DNA from: DASYLJ01 sp964432595
Lineage (GTDB): Bacteria; Desulfobacterota; Binatia; DP-6
NCBI GenBank assembly: GCA_964432595.1
Contig: CAYSOF010000006.1
Location: forward strand, 248,001 to 312,000
Direction of reading: 5' to 3'
DNA: 64,000 nt
The stretch's first letter is position 1. The number at the start of each line of letters is the position of its first letter. Of this stretch, positions 27,854 to 36,770 are shown in pieces. Made by a program: the position numbers and the translations under genes. The notes below the pieces were generated by a model. That model had not been told where the DNA came from. It saw only the letters and a program-made list of their open reading frames with translations, and ran no database searches.

Positions 27854-28722
27854 GCGGCGCTCCGTCGCTGCACGACCAGCTGCAGCAGGGAGGCGGCGAG
27901 GATCACGACGAACAGCACCACCGCCACCGCCGCGCCGTAGCCGAGGTTCCACCAGCGGAACCCCTCCTCGTACATGAGGAGCACGACGCTGAGCGTGCTG
28001 TCCGACGGGCCGCCCTGCGTCATCACGTACGGCTCCGCGAAGAGCTGCAGGTAGCCGATGGCCGTGATGATGCCGACGAAGAGGAACGTCGGCGCGAGCA
28101 TCGGCATCGTGACGTGACGGAACTCCTGCCAGCGGCCGGCGCCGTCGAGCGCCGCGGCCTCGTAGAGCCGCTCCGGAATCCCCTGCAACCCCGCCAGGAA
28201 CACGAGCATGTTGAACCCGAACCCCTTCCACACGGCCAGCAGCGCCAGCGCCGGCAACGCCCAGCGCGGATCGCCGAGCCAGTCGATCGGCGCGACGCCG
28301 ACGACGCCGAGCAGCTGGTTCAGCACGCCGTACCGCGGATGGTACAGGTAGCGCCACACGACGGCGACCGCCACGAGCGTCGTCACCACGGGGAGGAAGA
28401 GGATCGTGCGGAAGATCGCCCGGCCGCGCACGACCTTCGCGTCGACGAGCAGCGCCGCGCCGAGCGAAACGGCCACCGATAGCGGCCCGGCGACGGCCAC
28501 GAACCACAGCGTGTTGCGGAGCGCCGTCCAGAAGCGGCCGTCGTGCAGCAGCCGCTCGTAGTTGCCGAGCCAGACGATCCGCAGGCGCTCGAGGTCGGCG
28601 ACGGTGTAGACGTCGAAGTCGGTGAAGCTCAGCAGCAGGGCCGCGAACGTCGGGAGCAGGAAGAAGACGAGCAGCAGCCCGAGCGCCGGCGCCACGAACC
28701 CCACCCCCGCCCACCGCCGCAT
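27850..28722 (-). CDS. Sugar ABC transporter permease, MalF/UgpA type
   Basis: A 290-aa six-segment permease; the EAA loop reads YEAAALDGAGRWQEFRHVTMP and the end QLFAEPYVMTQGGPSDSTLS is a common MalF/UgpA feature. The ATG at 28722 shares one base with the TGA of the binding-protein gene (TGATG); a GTG two codons earlier is possible but less natural. It pairs with the downstream MalG-type permease to form the transmembrane channel. Confidence 0.94.
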   Translation of the reverse strand: MRRWAGVGFVAPALGLLLVFFLLPTFAALLLSFTDFDVYTVADLERLRIVWLGNYERLLHDGRFWTALRNTLWFVAVAGPLSVAVSLGAALLVDAKVVRGRAIFRTILFLPVVTTLVAVAVVWRYLYHPRYGVLNQLLGVVGVAPIDWLGDPRWALPALALLAVWKGFGFNMLVFLAGLQGIPERLYEAAALDGAGRWQEFRHVTMPMLAPTFLFVGIITAIGYLQLFAEPYVMTQGGPSDSTLSVVLLMYEEGFRWWNLGYGAAVAVVLFVVILAASLLQLVVQRRSAA

Positions 28723-29957
28723 CAACACCCTCCCCTGAGCCACCGTCGCTTCTCCAGGATATCGTCCGCGGCGGCGTCGAGCGCCGCCGTCGCCTCGTCC
28801 ACCGTCATGGTGCCCCGGATCGCGGCTTCTGCAAACTGCGTGATCTTGCCGGCGATGCGCTCCCACTCCGGAATCTTCGGCGTGGCGCGGAGCGCGTCGA
28901 GCTGGGTGCGGAAGGCGGCCACCCGCGGATCGCCTGCGAGCGCCGGGTCGTTCCACGCCGCCATGTGCGCGGGCAGGTCGCCCGTCAGCTCGTGCAGGCG
29001 CAGCTGCTGCGCGGGCTCGGAGAGGAACTCGATCAGCTTCCAGGCGTCGTCCTGGCGCGGCGACGTACGCACCAGCACGAGGCTCGCGCCGCCCGCCAGC
29101 GACGGGCCCGGCGGCGTGCCGGTGCTCGCCGGGATGGGCGCCGTGGCCCACGGCGTGCCGGCCGGCAGGCGGCTCGCGAACTCGCCGAGGTTCCACGGCC
29201 CCGTGACGACGGCGGCGACGCGTCCGCTGCCCATGTCCTGGTAGACGTTCGCCGCCGACGCCGCGCCGCCGAGCGGCGCCAGCCGGCGCCGGAACAGGTC
29301 GACGTAGAACGCGAGCGCGTCGCGGAACGCCGGGTTGCGGAAGTCGCCGCGGCAGTCGCCGTCGCGCAGCAGCGTCGCGCCGCGGCCCATCGCCATGATG
29401 ACGAGCGGCTGCCACTCGCCGAGCTGCAGCAGCAGCCCGTACGCGTCGTCGCCCTGGCGCGCGCGCGCCGCGGCGAGCGCCGCGACCCACGCGTCCCACG
29501 TCGGCGGCGCCTGCGGAACGAGGTCGCTGCGGTAGAAGAGGATGCGCGTGTCGACGTACCAGGGCACGGCCCAGAGCGTGCCGTCGACGACGTTCGGATC
29601 GACCACGCCGGGGAACCAGTCGTCGCGGCGCACGGTCGACGTCTGCAGGCGCGCGTCGAGCGGCGCCGGCGCGCCGAGCACGACGAGCTCGGGCACCCAC
29701 GTGTTGCCGACCTGCACGACGTCGGGCATCGCCCCGCCGACGAACGACGTGAGGAGCTTCTCGTGCGCCGCGCTCCACGGGATGCGCTGCACGGTGACGC
29801 GGAGACCGGGATGTCGCGCTTCGAAGGCCGGGACGAGCTGCTCGACGACCTCGCCCTCGCGTCCCATCGCCCACAGCGTGAGCGGCTCGTCCTCGCGTCG
29901 CTCGTCGCAGGCCGCCGCCGCCAGCACGACGGCGAGGAGCAGGGCCGTGCGGATCAA
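28722..29957 (-). CDS. Sugar ABC transporter substrate-binding lipoprotein
   Basis: A 411-aa extracellular solute-binding protein, family 1, with a lipoprotein signal ending LLLAVVLAAAAC (Cys at about residue 17). Downstream motifs PLTLWAMGREGEVVEQLVPAFEARHPG and GAMPDVVQVGNTWVPEL match sugar-binding proteins. I chose the TTG at 29957 as start: it overlaps the TGA of opgH (TTGA) like the other junctions of this operon, and it gives a proper signal peptide; no ATG or GTG fits. It captures the glycan-derived sugar for the two permeases. The ligand is unknown; a glucan fragment such as a beta-1,2-gluco-oligosaccharide is inference. Confidence 0.88.
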   Translation of the reverse strand: MIRTALLLAVVLAAAACDERREDEPLTLWAMGREGEVVEQLVPAFEARHPGLRVTVQRIPWSAAHEKLLTSFVGGAMPDVVQVGNTWVPELVVLGAPAPLDARLQTSTVRRDDWFPGVVDPNVVDGTLWAVPWYVDTRILFYRSDLVPQAPPTWDAWVAALAAARARQGDDAYGLLLQLGEWQPLVIMAMGRGATLLRDGDCRGDFRNPAFRDALAFYVDLFRRRLAPLGGAASAANVYQDMGSGRVAAVVTGPWNLGEFASRLPAGTPWATAPIPASTGTPPGPSLAGGASLVLVRTSPRQDDAWKLIEFLSEPAQQLRLHELTGDLPAHMAAWNDPALAGDPRVAAFRTQLDALRATPKIPEWERIAGKITQFAEAAIRGTMTVDEATAALDAAADDILEKRRWLRGGC

Positions 29958-32527
29958 TCCACCGCCGCCGGCGCGCTCGCGCCCGGCCGACCCCAGGGCA
30001 CGGCGTGCGCGCGGTCGGGGATCGCCCACACGCGAGCGTGCAGCTCGTCCGTCGCCTCGGGGTCCATCATGAGGACGCGCCGCTCGCGCATGGTCAGCGA
30101 TGCCGGGCCGTCGGCGATGGCGCGCTCGATGAGCGCGCGCCGCTCGGCACGGAGCGACTCGCCCATCCGCCGGCCGCCGCGCAGCAGCCAGCGGTGGATC
30201 GCATTGACGTACGGATCGACGATCGCGCGGACGAACCCGGAGCGCTCCGCCGGCGCCAGCATCGCGTCGCGGCGCTCCGCCTCGGCCTCGAGCTCAAGCA
30301 GATCGAGCAGCTCCTGCGGCGGGTCGACTTCTTCGGGGATGCGGAAGAGGCCCAGGCGACGCGTCAGATCGCCGAGGGTCACGCGGCTCAGCAGCACCGA
30401 CACGGGCACCGACAGGATCAGCGCGCCGACGATCGGCGTCACCCACCAGAAGTAGCTCGGATTGAGCCAGTACAGCAGCGCGCCCCAGAGGCTCGCGACC
30501 AGCGCGTCGAAGCCGTGCGAGCGAAACGCCTGCCCCCACGACGTGTCGGCGTCGTCGCGACCCTGCGCGCTCCAGGTGACGGTGCGCCCCATCAGGTTCG
30601 TCAGCACGAAGCGCGTGTGGAACGCCATGCGGATCGGCGCCAGCAGGCTCGACGTCAGCACCTCGAGCACCGTGGAGAGCGTCAGCCGGATGAGCCCGCC
30701 GTACTGCTTCGCCTGCCGTCGCTTCAGCCAGATGAGCAGGATCGCCAGCACCTTCGGCAGGAACAGCAGGACCGCGACGACGCTCATCAGCGACAGCGCC
30801 CAGTCGGGGCGCCACACCGGCCACTCGGGGAAGAGGCTCGGCCCGTGCGGAAAGTAGTCGGGCTTGCGGAGCACGTTGTCGATCGCGGCGACCGTCGAGA
30901 GGCTCAGGAAGCCGAACCACAGCGCCGCCGACACGTACGAGAACACGCCGTTCAGGAAGAGCGCGCGATGCGCGCCGAAGAGCCCTTCCGTGAAGAGGAG
31001 CCGCAGGTGCTGCAGGTTGCCCTGGCACCAGCGCCGGTCGCGGCTCATCTCCTCGAGGAGCGCCGACGGCACCTCCTCCCAGCTGCCGCCGAGGTCGTAC
31101 GCGAGCCAGATGCTCCAGCCGGCGCGTCCCATGAGCGCCGCCTCGACGAAGTCGTGGCTCAGGATCTCGCCGCCGAGCGGCTCCTTGCCGGGGAGGCGCG
31201 GCAATCCGCAGTGGGCCATGAACGGCTCGATGCGGATGATCGTGTTGTGGCCCCAGTACTGGCCGTCGCCGAGCTGCCACCAGTGCAGGCCGGCGGTGAA
31301 CATCGGCCCGTAGACGTGGCTCGCGAACTGCTGGATGCGCGCGAACAGCGACCGCCGGTTCACCGCCGCCGCCGACGTCTGGATCATGCCGACGTGCGGG
31401 TGCGCCTCCATCAGCGCGGCCATCTTCACGATCGTGTCGCCCGACATGATGCTGTCGGCGTCGAGCGTCACCATGTAGCGGTAGTGCGCGCCCCAGCGAC
31501 GGCAGAAGTCGGCGACGTTGCCGCTCTTGCGCTCGATGCGCGCGCGGCGGCGGCGGTAGAAGATGCGGCCGAAGCCCTGCTCCTCGCGGCACCACTGGAA
31601 CCACGCCATCTCCTCGGCGACGGCGACGTCGGGATCGTTCGAGTCGCTCAGCACGAAGAAGTGGAAGCGCTCGAGCTGGCCGGTGCGCTCGAGCGAGCGG
31701 TAGATCGCGCGCAGCCCGGCGAAGACGCGGTCCACCGGCTCGTTCGCGATCGGCATGATGACGGCGGTGGGGACCGCGCCGTCGAACGGCGGGGCGGGCT
31801 CGGTGTCGGGGGCGAGCGTCGTGATCGCGAAGCGGTCGCGCCCGCGCACCAGCGTCACGAAGCCGAAGAGCGCCGTCCAGAAGCCGACCGACACCCAGCC
31901 GAACAGCACGCCGAAGAACACGACGATGGCGCGCTCGAGCCACGTGTTGCCCTGCTGCGGCAGCACGTTCGCCATGAACGCGCTCGCGATGAACGTCGGC
32001 ACGAGGACGAGCAGGACGAGCAGGAAGCGGCGGCGGTGTGCGGCGCGTGTCCACGGAAACGACTTGCGCAGCGTGCGCAGCGGCTGGCCGTAGAGCACCG
32101 GCTCGGCGGTGCCGGGCGGACGCCCGCGCTTCTCGGCCTTGGTCCGCATGCGCCGGCCGACCAGCTGGTACCCCATCGGGCGGCGGCGCATCTCCGGCGT
32201 CGCCTGCGGCACGACGCCGTCACCGCCCGCGACGCGCGACAGTCGCCAGCGCAGATAGGCGTCGCCGACTTCGCCGTCGTTGACGACCTTCTCGCGCACG
32301 ACGTCGAGCGTCGCGGCGAGCGCGTCGCCGTTGTGCGCGCGGGTGGCCGCCTCCTGCACCGCCTCGAGGGCAAGCGGCGGGCGGCGCTCGTCGCGCACGT
32401 CGAGCGCGCGGAGATACGCCAGCGCCCGCTCGTACGCGTCCTTCCAGTTCTGGACGAGGTGCGACCCGAACGGATGCGCCGCCGCCGGACGCTCGCGCTG
32501 CGCCGCGCTCGGGTCGAGGTCGCCCAT
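29954..32527 (-). CDS. opgH: Glucans biosynthesis glucosyltransferase H
   Basis: An 857-aa inner-membrane GT2-type synthase that builds and exports the beta-1,2-linked glucan backbone of osmoregulated periplasmic glucans. Visible features: an N-terminal cytosolic extension with two membrane segments at about 170-250, the catalytic region with DADS (VTLDADSIMSGDT), HDFVEAALMGRAGW, and the acceptor motif RDRRWCQGN (QxxRW-like), then several C-terminal membrane segments. The length agrees with E. coli MdoH (847 aa). The start ATG 32527 lies 3 nt after the opgG stop. The 3' end overlaps the binding-protein gene. The linkage of opgH to a sugar importer in one operon is unusual. Confidence 0.95.
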   Translation of the reverse strand: MGDLDPSAAQRERPAAAHPFGSHLVQNWKDAYERALAYLRALDVRDERRPPLALEAVQEAATRAHNGDALAATLDVVREKVVNDGEVGDAYLRWRLSRVAGGDGVVPQATPEMRRRPMGYQLVGRRMRTKAEKRGRPPGTAEPVLYGQPLRTLRKSFPWTRAAHRRRFLLVLLVLVPTFIASAFMANVLPQQGNTWLERAIVVFFGVLFGWVSVGFWTALFGFVTLVRGRDRFAITTLAPDTEPAPPFDGAVPTAVIMPIANEPVDRVFAGLRAIYRSLERTGQLERFHFFVLSDSNDPDVAVAEEMAWFQWCREEQGFGRIFYRRRRARIERKSGNVADFCRRWGAHYRYMVTLDADSIMSGDTIVKMAALMEAHPHVGMIQTSAAAVNRRSLFARIQQFASHVYGPMFTAGLHWWQLGDGQYWGHNTIIRIEPFMAHCGLPRLPGKEPLGGEILSHDFVEAALMGRAGWSIWLAYDLGGSWEEVPSALLEEMSRDRRWCQGNLQHLRLLFTEGLFGAHRALFLNGVFSYVSAALWFGFLSLSTVAAIDNVLRKPDYFPHGPSLFPEWPVWRPDWALSLMSVVAVLLFLPKVLAILLIWLKRRQAKQYGGLIRLTLSTVLEVLTSSLLAPIRMAFHTRFVLTNLMGRTVTWSAQGRDDADTSWGQAFRSHGFDALVASLWGALLYWLNPSYFWWVTPIVGALILSVPVSVLLSRVTLGDLTRRLGLFRIPEEVDPPQELLDLLELEAEAERRDAMLAPAERSGFVRAIVDPYVNAIHRWLLRGGRRMGESLRAERRALIERAIADGPASLTMRERRVLMMDPEATDELHARVWAIPDRAHAVPWGRPGASAPAAVD

Positions 32528-32530
32528 GGA

Positions 32531-34129
32531 TCAGGGCACGATAGCGTAAGACCAGGTTTCCGTGAGCACCTCCTCGCCCAGCGAGAGATGGGCCCGGAGC
32601 TCGACGGTGTCACGCACCTTCGGCACGACCTGGAAGCTCAGCCGCCACCCGCCGACGTGCGGGTTCGTGACCACGTGCTGGTCGCGGATCTCGGCCACCT
32701 GATCGCCGCCCTGGACCGCGACCATCCCGTGCAGCACCTCCTGCGTCGGGACCTTGCCGAGCTTGCCGCCCGCGAAATCCACGACGAATCGATGCGCGTT
32801 CTCGACGGTCCCGTGGTCGCGCCGCGTGGCCACCACGCGGCCGGCCGGCGGCCAGCGGGCGTCGTCGCCGTACCACCACTGCGTGTAGGCGAAGCGGTGC
32901 GGCTTGCCGGGCTTCAGCTGGCGATCGGCCACCCAGTACGCGACCAGGTTGTCGTTCGTGTCCGAGTTGGTGGGAATCTCCACCACCTCGACCCGGCCGG
33001 GACCCCAGTTGCCCCACGGCGCCTGGAAGACGCTCGGCCGCCGCTCCGCCGCCGTCTCCAGGTCCTGGTAGTGGGTGAAGTCGCGATCGCGCTGGAGGAG
33101 CCCGAAGCCCGCGACCGGCTCGGCCCGCAGGCCGCTGATGCGCAGCCGCTCGGGATTGTCGACGGGTCGCCAGAGCCACTCGCCGTTGGCGAGATTCAGC
33201 AGGACGCCGTCCGAGTCGTGCACCTCGGGCCGGAAGTCGACGAAGTGCCGCAGCGTGTTCTCGCCGTGGAAGAACATGCTCGTCAGCGGCGCGATGCCGA
33301 TCTTGCGCAGCTCGGTGCGCAGGAAGAGCGCCGACTCGACGTCGACGCGCGTCGCCTGCCCGGGCGTCACGACGAAGCGGTAGGCGCCGGTCACGCCGGG
33401 GCTGTCGAGCAGCCCGTAGATGGTCATGGAGGTGGCCTTGGCGTCGGGCCGCACCAGCCAGAACTCGCGGAACCACGGGAACTGCTCGCCCCACGACTCG
33501 GCGGTATCGATCGCGAGCCCGCGCGCCGACAGGCCGAACACCTGGTCCTTGCCGACGGCGCGGAAGTAGCTGGCGCCGAGGAAGACGATGACCTCGTCGG
33601 GATATTTCGGCGTGTTGATCGGGAAGTGGATGCGGAAGCCGGCGAAGCCCAGCTCGGGCGGCACGCGGCTCGCGAAGTCGTTGCGGCCGTAGTCGAAGAG
33701 CGACGGCGAGAACGGGACGGGCTTCACGCCCTCGGGTGACACCGTGTTGATGACGACCGGCTGGTCGTAGAAGAGCCCCGGGTGGAAGAACTGCACCTGG
33801 AACGGCGACGGCGTGCCGGCCCAGAGCGCGCGATCGCCGCGGAAGCGGATGTCGCGCCACTGGTCGTAGGTGAGGCTGGTCAGGAAGTCGGGGACCTTCC
33901 CCTTCCCGTCCTTGTACGGCTCGGTCGCGAGCTTCTCGGCGCGCGCGATCACCTGGTCGAACCCGAACGGCTCCGGCTTGGCGGGCTTCGCCGGTGTGGC
34001 CGCGGCCGCGGGCTTCGGGTCGCGCTTGGGCGCCGGCTTCTTGTCCTGCGCGCGCGCCGGCGCGAGCGCGACGAGCACGGCCAGCACCGGCCACGCCAGA
34101 TGGGGAAATACGTTGCGGATTCGCTTCAC
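32531..34129 (-). CDS. opgG: Glucans biosynthesis protein G (periplasmic)
   Basis: A 532-aa periplasmic protein of the OpgG/OpgD family (GH186), which acts on the beta-1,2-glucan chain during OPG maturation. Start chosen at GTG 34129, giving a good signal peptide (KRIRNVFPHLAWPVLAVLVALAPARA, cleaved before QDKK); a GTG at 34171 would add 14 non-conserved residues. A Lys/Pro/Ala linker follows, then the beta-sandwich domain FDQVIARAEKLATEPYK...LTYDQWRDIRF and the C-terminal Ig-like domain. The motifs FFHPGLFYDQPV and FFHGENTLRHFVDFRPEVHD are classic for OpgG. First gene of the six-gene operon. Divergent from the Tat-signal hydrolase, with about 90 bp between. Confidence 0.93.
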   Translation of the reverse strand: MKRIRNVFPHLAWPVLAVLVALAPARAQDKKPAPKRDPKPAAAATPAKPAKPEPFGFDQVIARAEKLATEPYKDGKGKVPDFLTSLTYDQWRDIRFRGDRALWAGTPSPFQVQFFHPGLFYDQPVVINTVSPEGVKPVPFSPSLFDYGRNDFASRVPPELGFAGFRIHFPINTPKYPDEVIVFLGASYFRAVGKDQVFGLSARGLAIDTAESWGEQFPWFREFWLVRPDAKATSMTIYGLLDSPGVTGAYRFVVTPGQATRVDVESALFLRTELRKIGIAPLTSMFFHGENTLRHFVDFRPEVHDSDGVLLNLANGEWLWRPVDNPERLRISGLRAEPVAGFGLLQRDRDFTHYQDLETAAERRPSVFQAPWGNWGPGRVEVVEIPTNSDTNDNLVAYWVADRQLKPGKPHRFAYTQWWYGDDARWPPAGRVVATRRDHGTVENAHRFVVDFAGGKLGKVPTQEVLHGMVAVQGGDQVAEIRDQHVVTNPHVGGWRLSFQVVPKVRDTVELRAHLSLGEEVLTETWSYAIVP

Positions 34130-34219
34130 GACTAGTGCCGGGGAGGCCTGCTCAGGTTCCACACGAGCCACGGTCGGTCAAGCGGTGACGGGTCGCGTCG
34201 ACGTGCGTTAGGCTCGGCC

Positions 34220-35026
34220 ATGCTCGACCGCCGCCAGTTCGTCCGCATCACCGCCGCCGGCATCGCCGCGGCAGCCGCCCCTCCGGCCGTCGCCCGGCGG
34301 ACGCGGCAACCCGCGCACTTCGTGCTCGTGCACGGCGCGTGGCACGGGGCGTGGTGCTGGTACCGCATCGTCGCGCTGCTCGAAGCGGCGGGGCATCGCG
34401 TGACGGCGCTCGACCTGCCGTCCGCCGGCATCGACGCGACCCCGCCGGCGACCGTCACGCTCGCGTCCGCGGTCGAGCGCGTCGTCGCGACGCTCGACGC
34501 GGCGCCCGCGCCGGTGATCCTGGTCGGCCACAGCGCCGGCGGCCCCGTCGTCTCGATGGCGGCCGACGCGCGCCCCGACGCGGTCGCGAAGCTCGTGTAC
34601 GTCACGGCGTTCCTGCTGCCGGCGGGCGCCGCGACCGCGACGACGCAGCTCGCGGACCCGGGCTCGCTGCTCGGACCGCATCTCCAGCTGCGCTCCGACG
34701 GCACGATCGACGTCGATCCGGCCGCGCGCCGGGAGGTGTTCTACGGCGAGTGCGGCGACGCCGACGTCGCCCTCGCGCAGTCGCTGCTGAAGCCGATCGG
34801 CGCCCGCCTGACGCTCGACCCGGTCGTCGTGGGCACGGGATTCGCGCGCGTCCGGCGATTCTACGTGGAATGCCTGCGCGACCGGACGATCTCGCCCGCG
34901 GCGCAGGAGGCGATGTACACGGCGCTGCCCTGCGAGCGCGTGCTCGCGATCCGCAGCGACCACTCGCCGTTCTTCTCGCACCCAACGGCGTTGGCGCGCG
35001 CGCTCCACGCCGTCGCACGGGCCTGA
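34220..35026 (+). CDS. Tat-exported alpha/beta hydrolase (esterase-like)
   Basis: A 268-aa protein with a twin-arginine signal (DRRQFVRITAAGIAAAAAPP, cleavage near VAR) followed by an alpha/beta hydrolase of the HNL/methyl-ketone/salicylate esterase kind: HGAWHGAWCWYR oxyanion-hole loop, GHSAGG nucleophile elbow and SDHSPFFSHP with the catalytic His. The short cap and the HG-AWHGAW motif fit plant-type esterases and their bacterial relatives such as EstC. Folded export is implied by the Tat signal. The substrate is not known. Confidence 0.88.
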   Translation: MLDRRQFVRITAAGIAAAAAPPAVARRTRQPAHFVLVHGAWHGAWCWYRIVALLEAAGHRVTALDLPSAGIDATPPATVTLASAVERVVATLDAAPAPVILVGHSAGGPVVSMAADARPDAVAKLVYVTAFLLPAGAATATTQLADPGSLLGPHLQLRSDGTIDVDPAARREVFYGECGDADVALAQSLLKPIGARLTLDPVVVGTGFARVRRFYVECLRDRTISPAAQEAMYTALPCERVLAIRSDHSPFFSHPTALARALHAVARA

Positions 35027-35068
35027 GCGATTGCGTGCGACCCCGGGAGGATGGTTTCACCGTACTCC

Positions 35069-35818
35069 ATGTCGACCGCACGCTTCGCCGCACGCACCGC
35101 CCTCGTCACCGGCGCCGCCTCGGGGCTCGGCGCCGCCACCGCGCGACGCCTCGCCGCGGAAGGCGCCACCGTCGCCTGTCTCGACGTCGCCGCCGAGGGC
35201 GCGCAGCGCACGGCCGAGGCGATCGGCGGCAGCGCGCGCGCCTACGCGGTCGACGTCGCCGATCCGGCGTCGGTGCGCGCGGGGGTCGACGCCGCCGCGC
35301 GCGACCTGGGACGGCCGTCCGTCGTCGTCAACTGCGCCGGCATCGGCCGCTTCTACCATTCGCACGAGATGCCGTTCGCCGATTGGCAGCGCATCATCGG
35401 CGTCAACTTGACGGGCACGTTCCTGGTGTCCCAGGCGGCGCTGCCGCACCTGCTCGACGGCGGCGGCACGATCGTCAACGTCGCGTCGAACGCGGGGCTG
35501 ATGGGGCAGCCGTACAGCGCCGCGTACTGCGCGTCGAAGGGCGGCGTCGTCCAGCTGACGCGCGCGCTCGCCGACGAGTACATCGAGCGTGGCGTGCGCG
35601 TGAACTGCATCGCGCCCGGCGGCATCGACACGCCGCTGCAGGAGCAGTTCCGCAACGCCCCCGCCGGCATCGACTTCAAGAAGTTCGCCAAGATCCGCAC
35701 GCCGCTCGGCACCGCCACGCCGGACGAGGTGGCGGCGCTGATCGCCTTCGTCGCCTCGGACGAGGGCCGCTACATGACCGGCGCGATCGTCTCGATCGAC
35801 GGCGGCCTCACGATGTGA
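35069..35818 (+). CDS. Short-chain dehydrogenase/reductase
   Basis: A 249-aa classical SDR with TGAASGLG cofactor loop, NCAG (usually NNAG), catalytic Ser in NVASNAG, YCASK active-site Tyr-Lys and C-terminal IVSIDGGLTM. I start at ATG 35069, which aligns with the family; the ATG at 35051 is directly against a GGGAGG, too close for normal use. It lies 42 nt after the Tat-signal hydrolase on the same strand. The substrate is undetermined. The last 11 nt overlap the convergent acetyltransferase gene. Confidence 0.93.
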   Translation: MSTARFAARTALVTGAASGLGAATARRLAAEGATVACLDVAAEGAQRTAEAIGGSARAYAVDVADPASVRAGVDAAARDLGRPSVVVNCAGIGRFYHSHEMPFADWQRIIGVNLTGTFLVSQAALPHLLDGGGTIVNVASNAGLMGQPYSAAYCASKGGVVQLTRALADEYIERGVRVNCIAPGGIDTPLQEQFRNAPAGIDFKKFAKIRTPLGTATPDEVAALIAFVASDEGRYMTGAIVSIDGGLTM

Positions 35819-36749
35819 CCGCGGCGCGCACCAGCTGGTGCGCGACCGTACGAAATCCCCGCGCGGCCCAGAAGCGGCGCGCCGGAGCGTTCGCCGCGTG
35901 GACGTGCAGCGCGACGTGGCGGTAGCCGATCGCGTGCACCCACCCGAGCGCCTCGACGAGCAACGCCGACGCCACGCCGCGTCCGCGCGCGTCGGGCACG
36001 ACGATCGCCTCGGGCAGATGCACCGCCGCCTCCGGCAGATGCAGGCGCGAGAAGATCGCGCCCGGCGGCTGCAGGACGAGCATGCCGACGACGCGCCGGC
36101 CGTCGCGCGCGAGCCAGACGCCCGTGCGTGGATCGTCGAGCAGCCGCTGCTGGCGCGCGCGCTCCGCGTCGTCGTCGCCCTCGGGCGGCGGCAGCGACAT
36201 CGGCGGCGCCGCATGGTGCGCCTGCTGCAGCCGCGCCAGCGCGACCATCGCGTCGAGATCGTCGAGACCGGCCTGGCGGATCGCCGCCGCACCCGGCGTT
36301 CCGGCGGACACGGGCAGCGCCGCCAGCGCGATCGTCAGCAGGTCGCGGAAGCCGAGCGCCGCGAATGCCGACTGCGCGGCGACGTCGTGCGCGCCCACCT
36401 GCACGTGCAGCTCCGAGCGCGGCAACCCGCGATCGAGCGCGGCCAGCAGCGGCGACAGGAGCGCGACGTCGTCCACCACCCAGCCAGCCGCCGGGACGAT
36501 CGCCGCGCGGGACCGGAGCGGCGCGCCGAGCAGGATGCCGCACACCACGCCGTCGCCGGCGATCGCCGCATGGCCGATGGCCCCCGGCATCGCGCGCGCG
36601 CCGTCGACGAGCGCGCGGGCGGCGGCGACGTCCAGGGCGGGCAGCAGCGGCTCGTACCGCCGTTCGCGCCGGTGACGGGCGACGAGCAACGGCGCCGCGG
36701 CGTCGGCGTGCGCTGGCAGCAGCGGGACGACGTCGGGATCGGTGCGCAC
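35808..36749 (-). CDS. GNAT-family N-acetyltransferase (possible tandem GNAT)
   Basis: A 313-aa protein starting with GTG. The C-terminal half (about 160-310) is a full GNAT domain: the acetyl-CoA loop reads PDARGRGVASALLVEAL and motif B is NAPARRFWAARGF. The N-terminal half (1-150) has a similar predicted order, including AAQSAFAALGFRDL near its end, and is probably a degenerate second GNAT domain lacking the RGxGxA loop. The two-domain form is seen in mycothiol synthase-like and other tandem GNATs. The substrate is unknown. Confidence 0.85.
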   Translation of the reverse strand: MRTDPDVVPLLPAHADAAAPLLVARHRRERRYEPLLPALDVAAARALVDGARAMPGAIGHAAIAGDGVVCGILLGAPLRSRAAIVPAAGWVVDDVALLSPLLAALDRGLPRSELHVQVGAHDVAAQSAFAALGFRDLLTIALAALPVSAGTPGAAAIRQAGLDDLDAMVALARLQQAHHAAPPMSLPPPEGDDDAERARQQRLLDDPRTGVWLARDGRRVVGMLVLQPPGAIFSRLHLPEAAVHLPEAIVVPDARGRGVASALLVEALGWVHAIGYRHVALHVHAANAPARRFWAARGFRTVAHQLVRAAVTS

Positions 36750-36770
36750 CTCGGAGCGTCTTCGGAGCGT

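Noticed and set aside
35051..35068. ATG at 35051 as the SDR start
   Set aside because: The GGGAGG abuts this ATG with no spacer, and the extra six residues are not family-like; the ATG at 35069 fits the family better, though its own ribosome site is weak.
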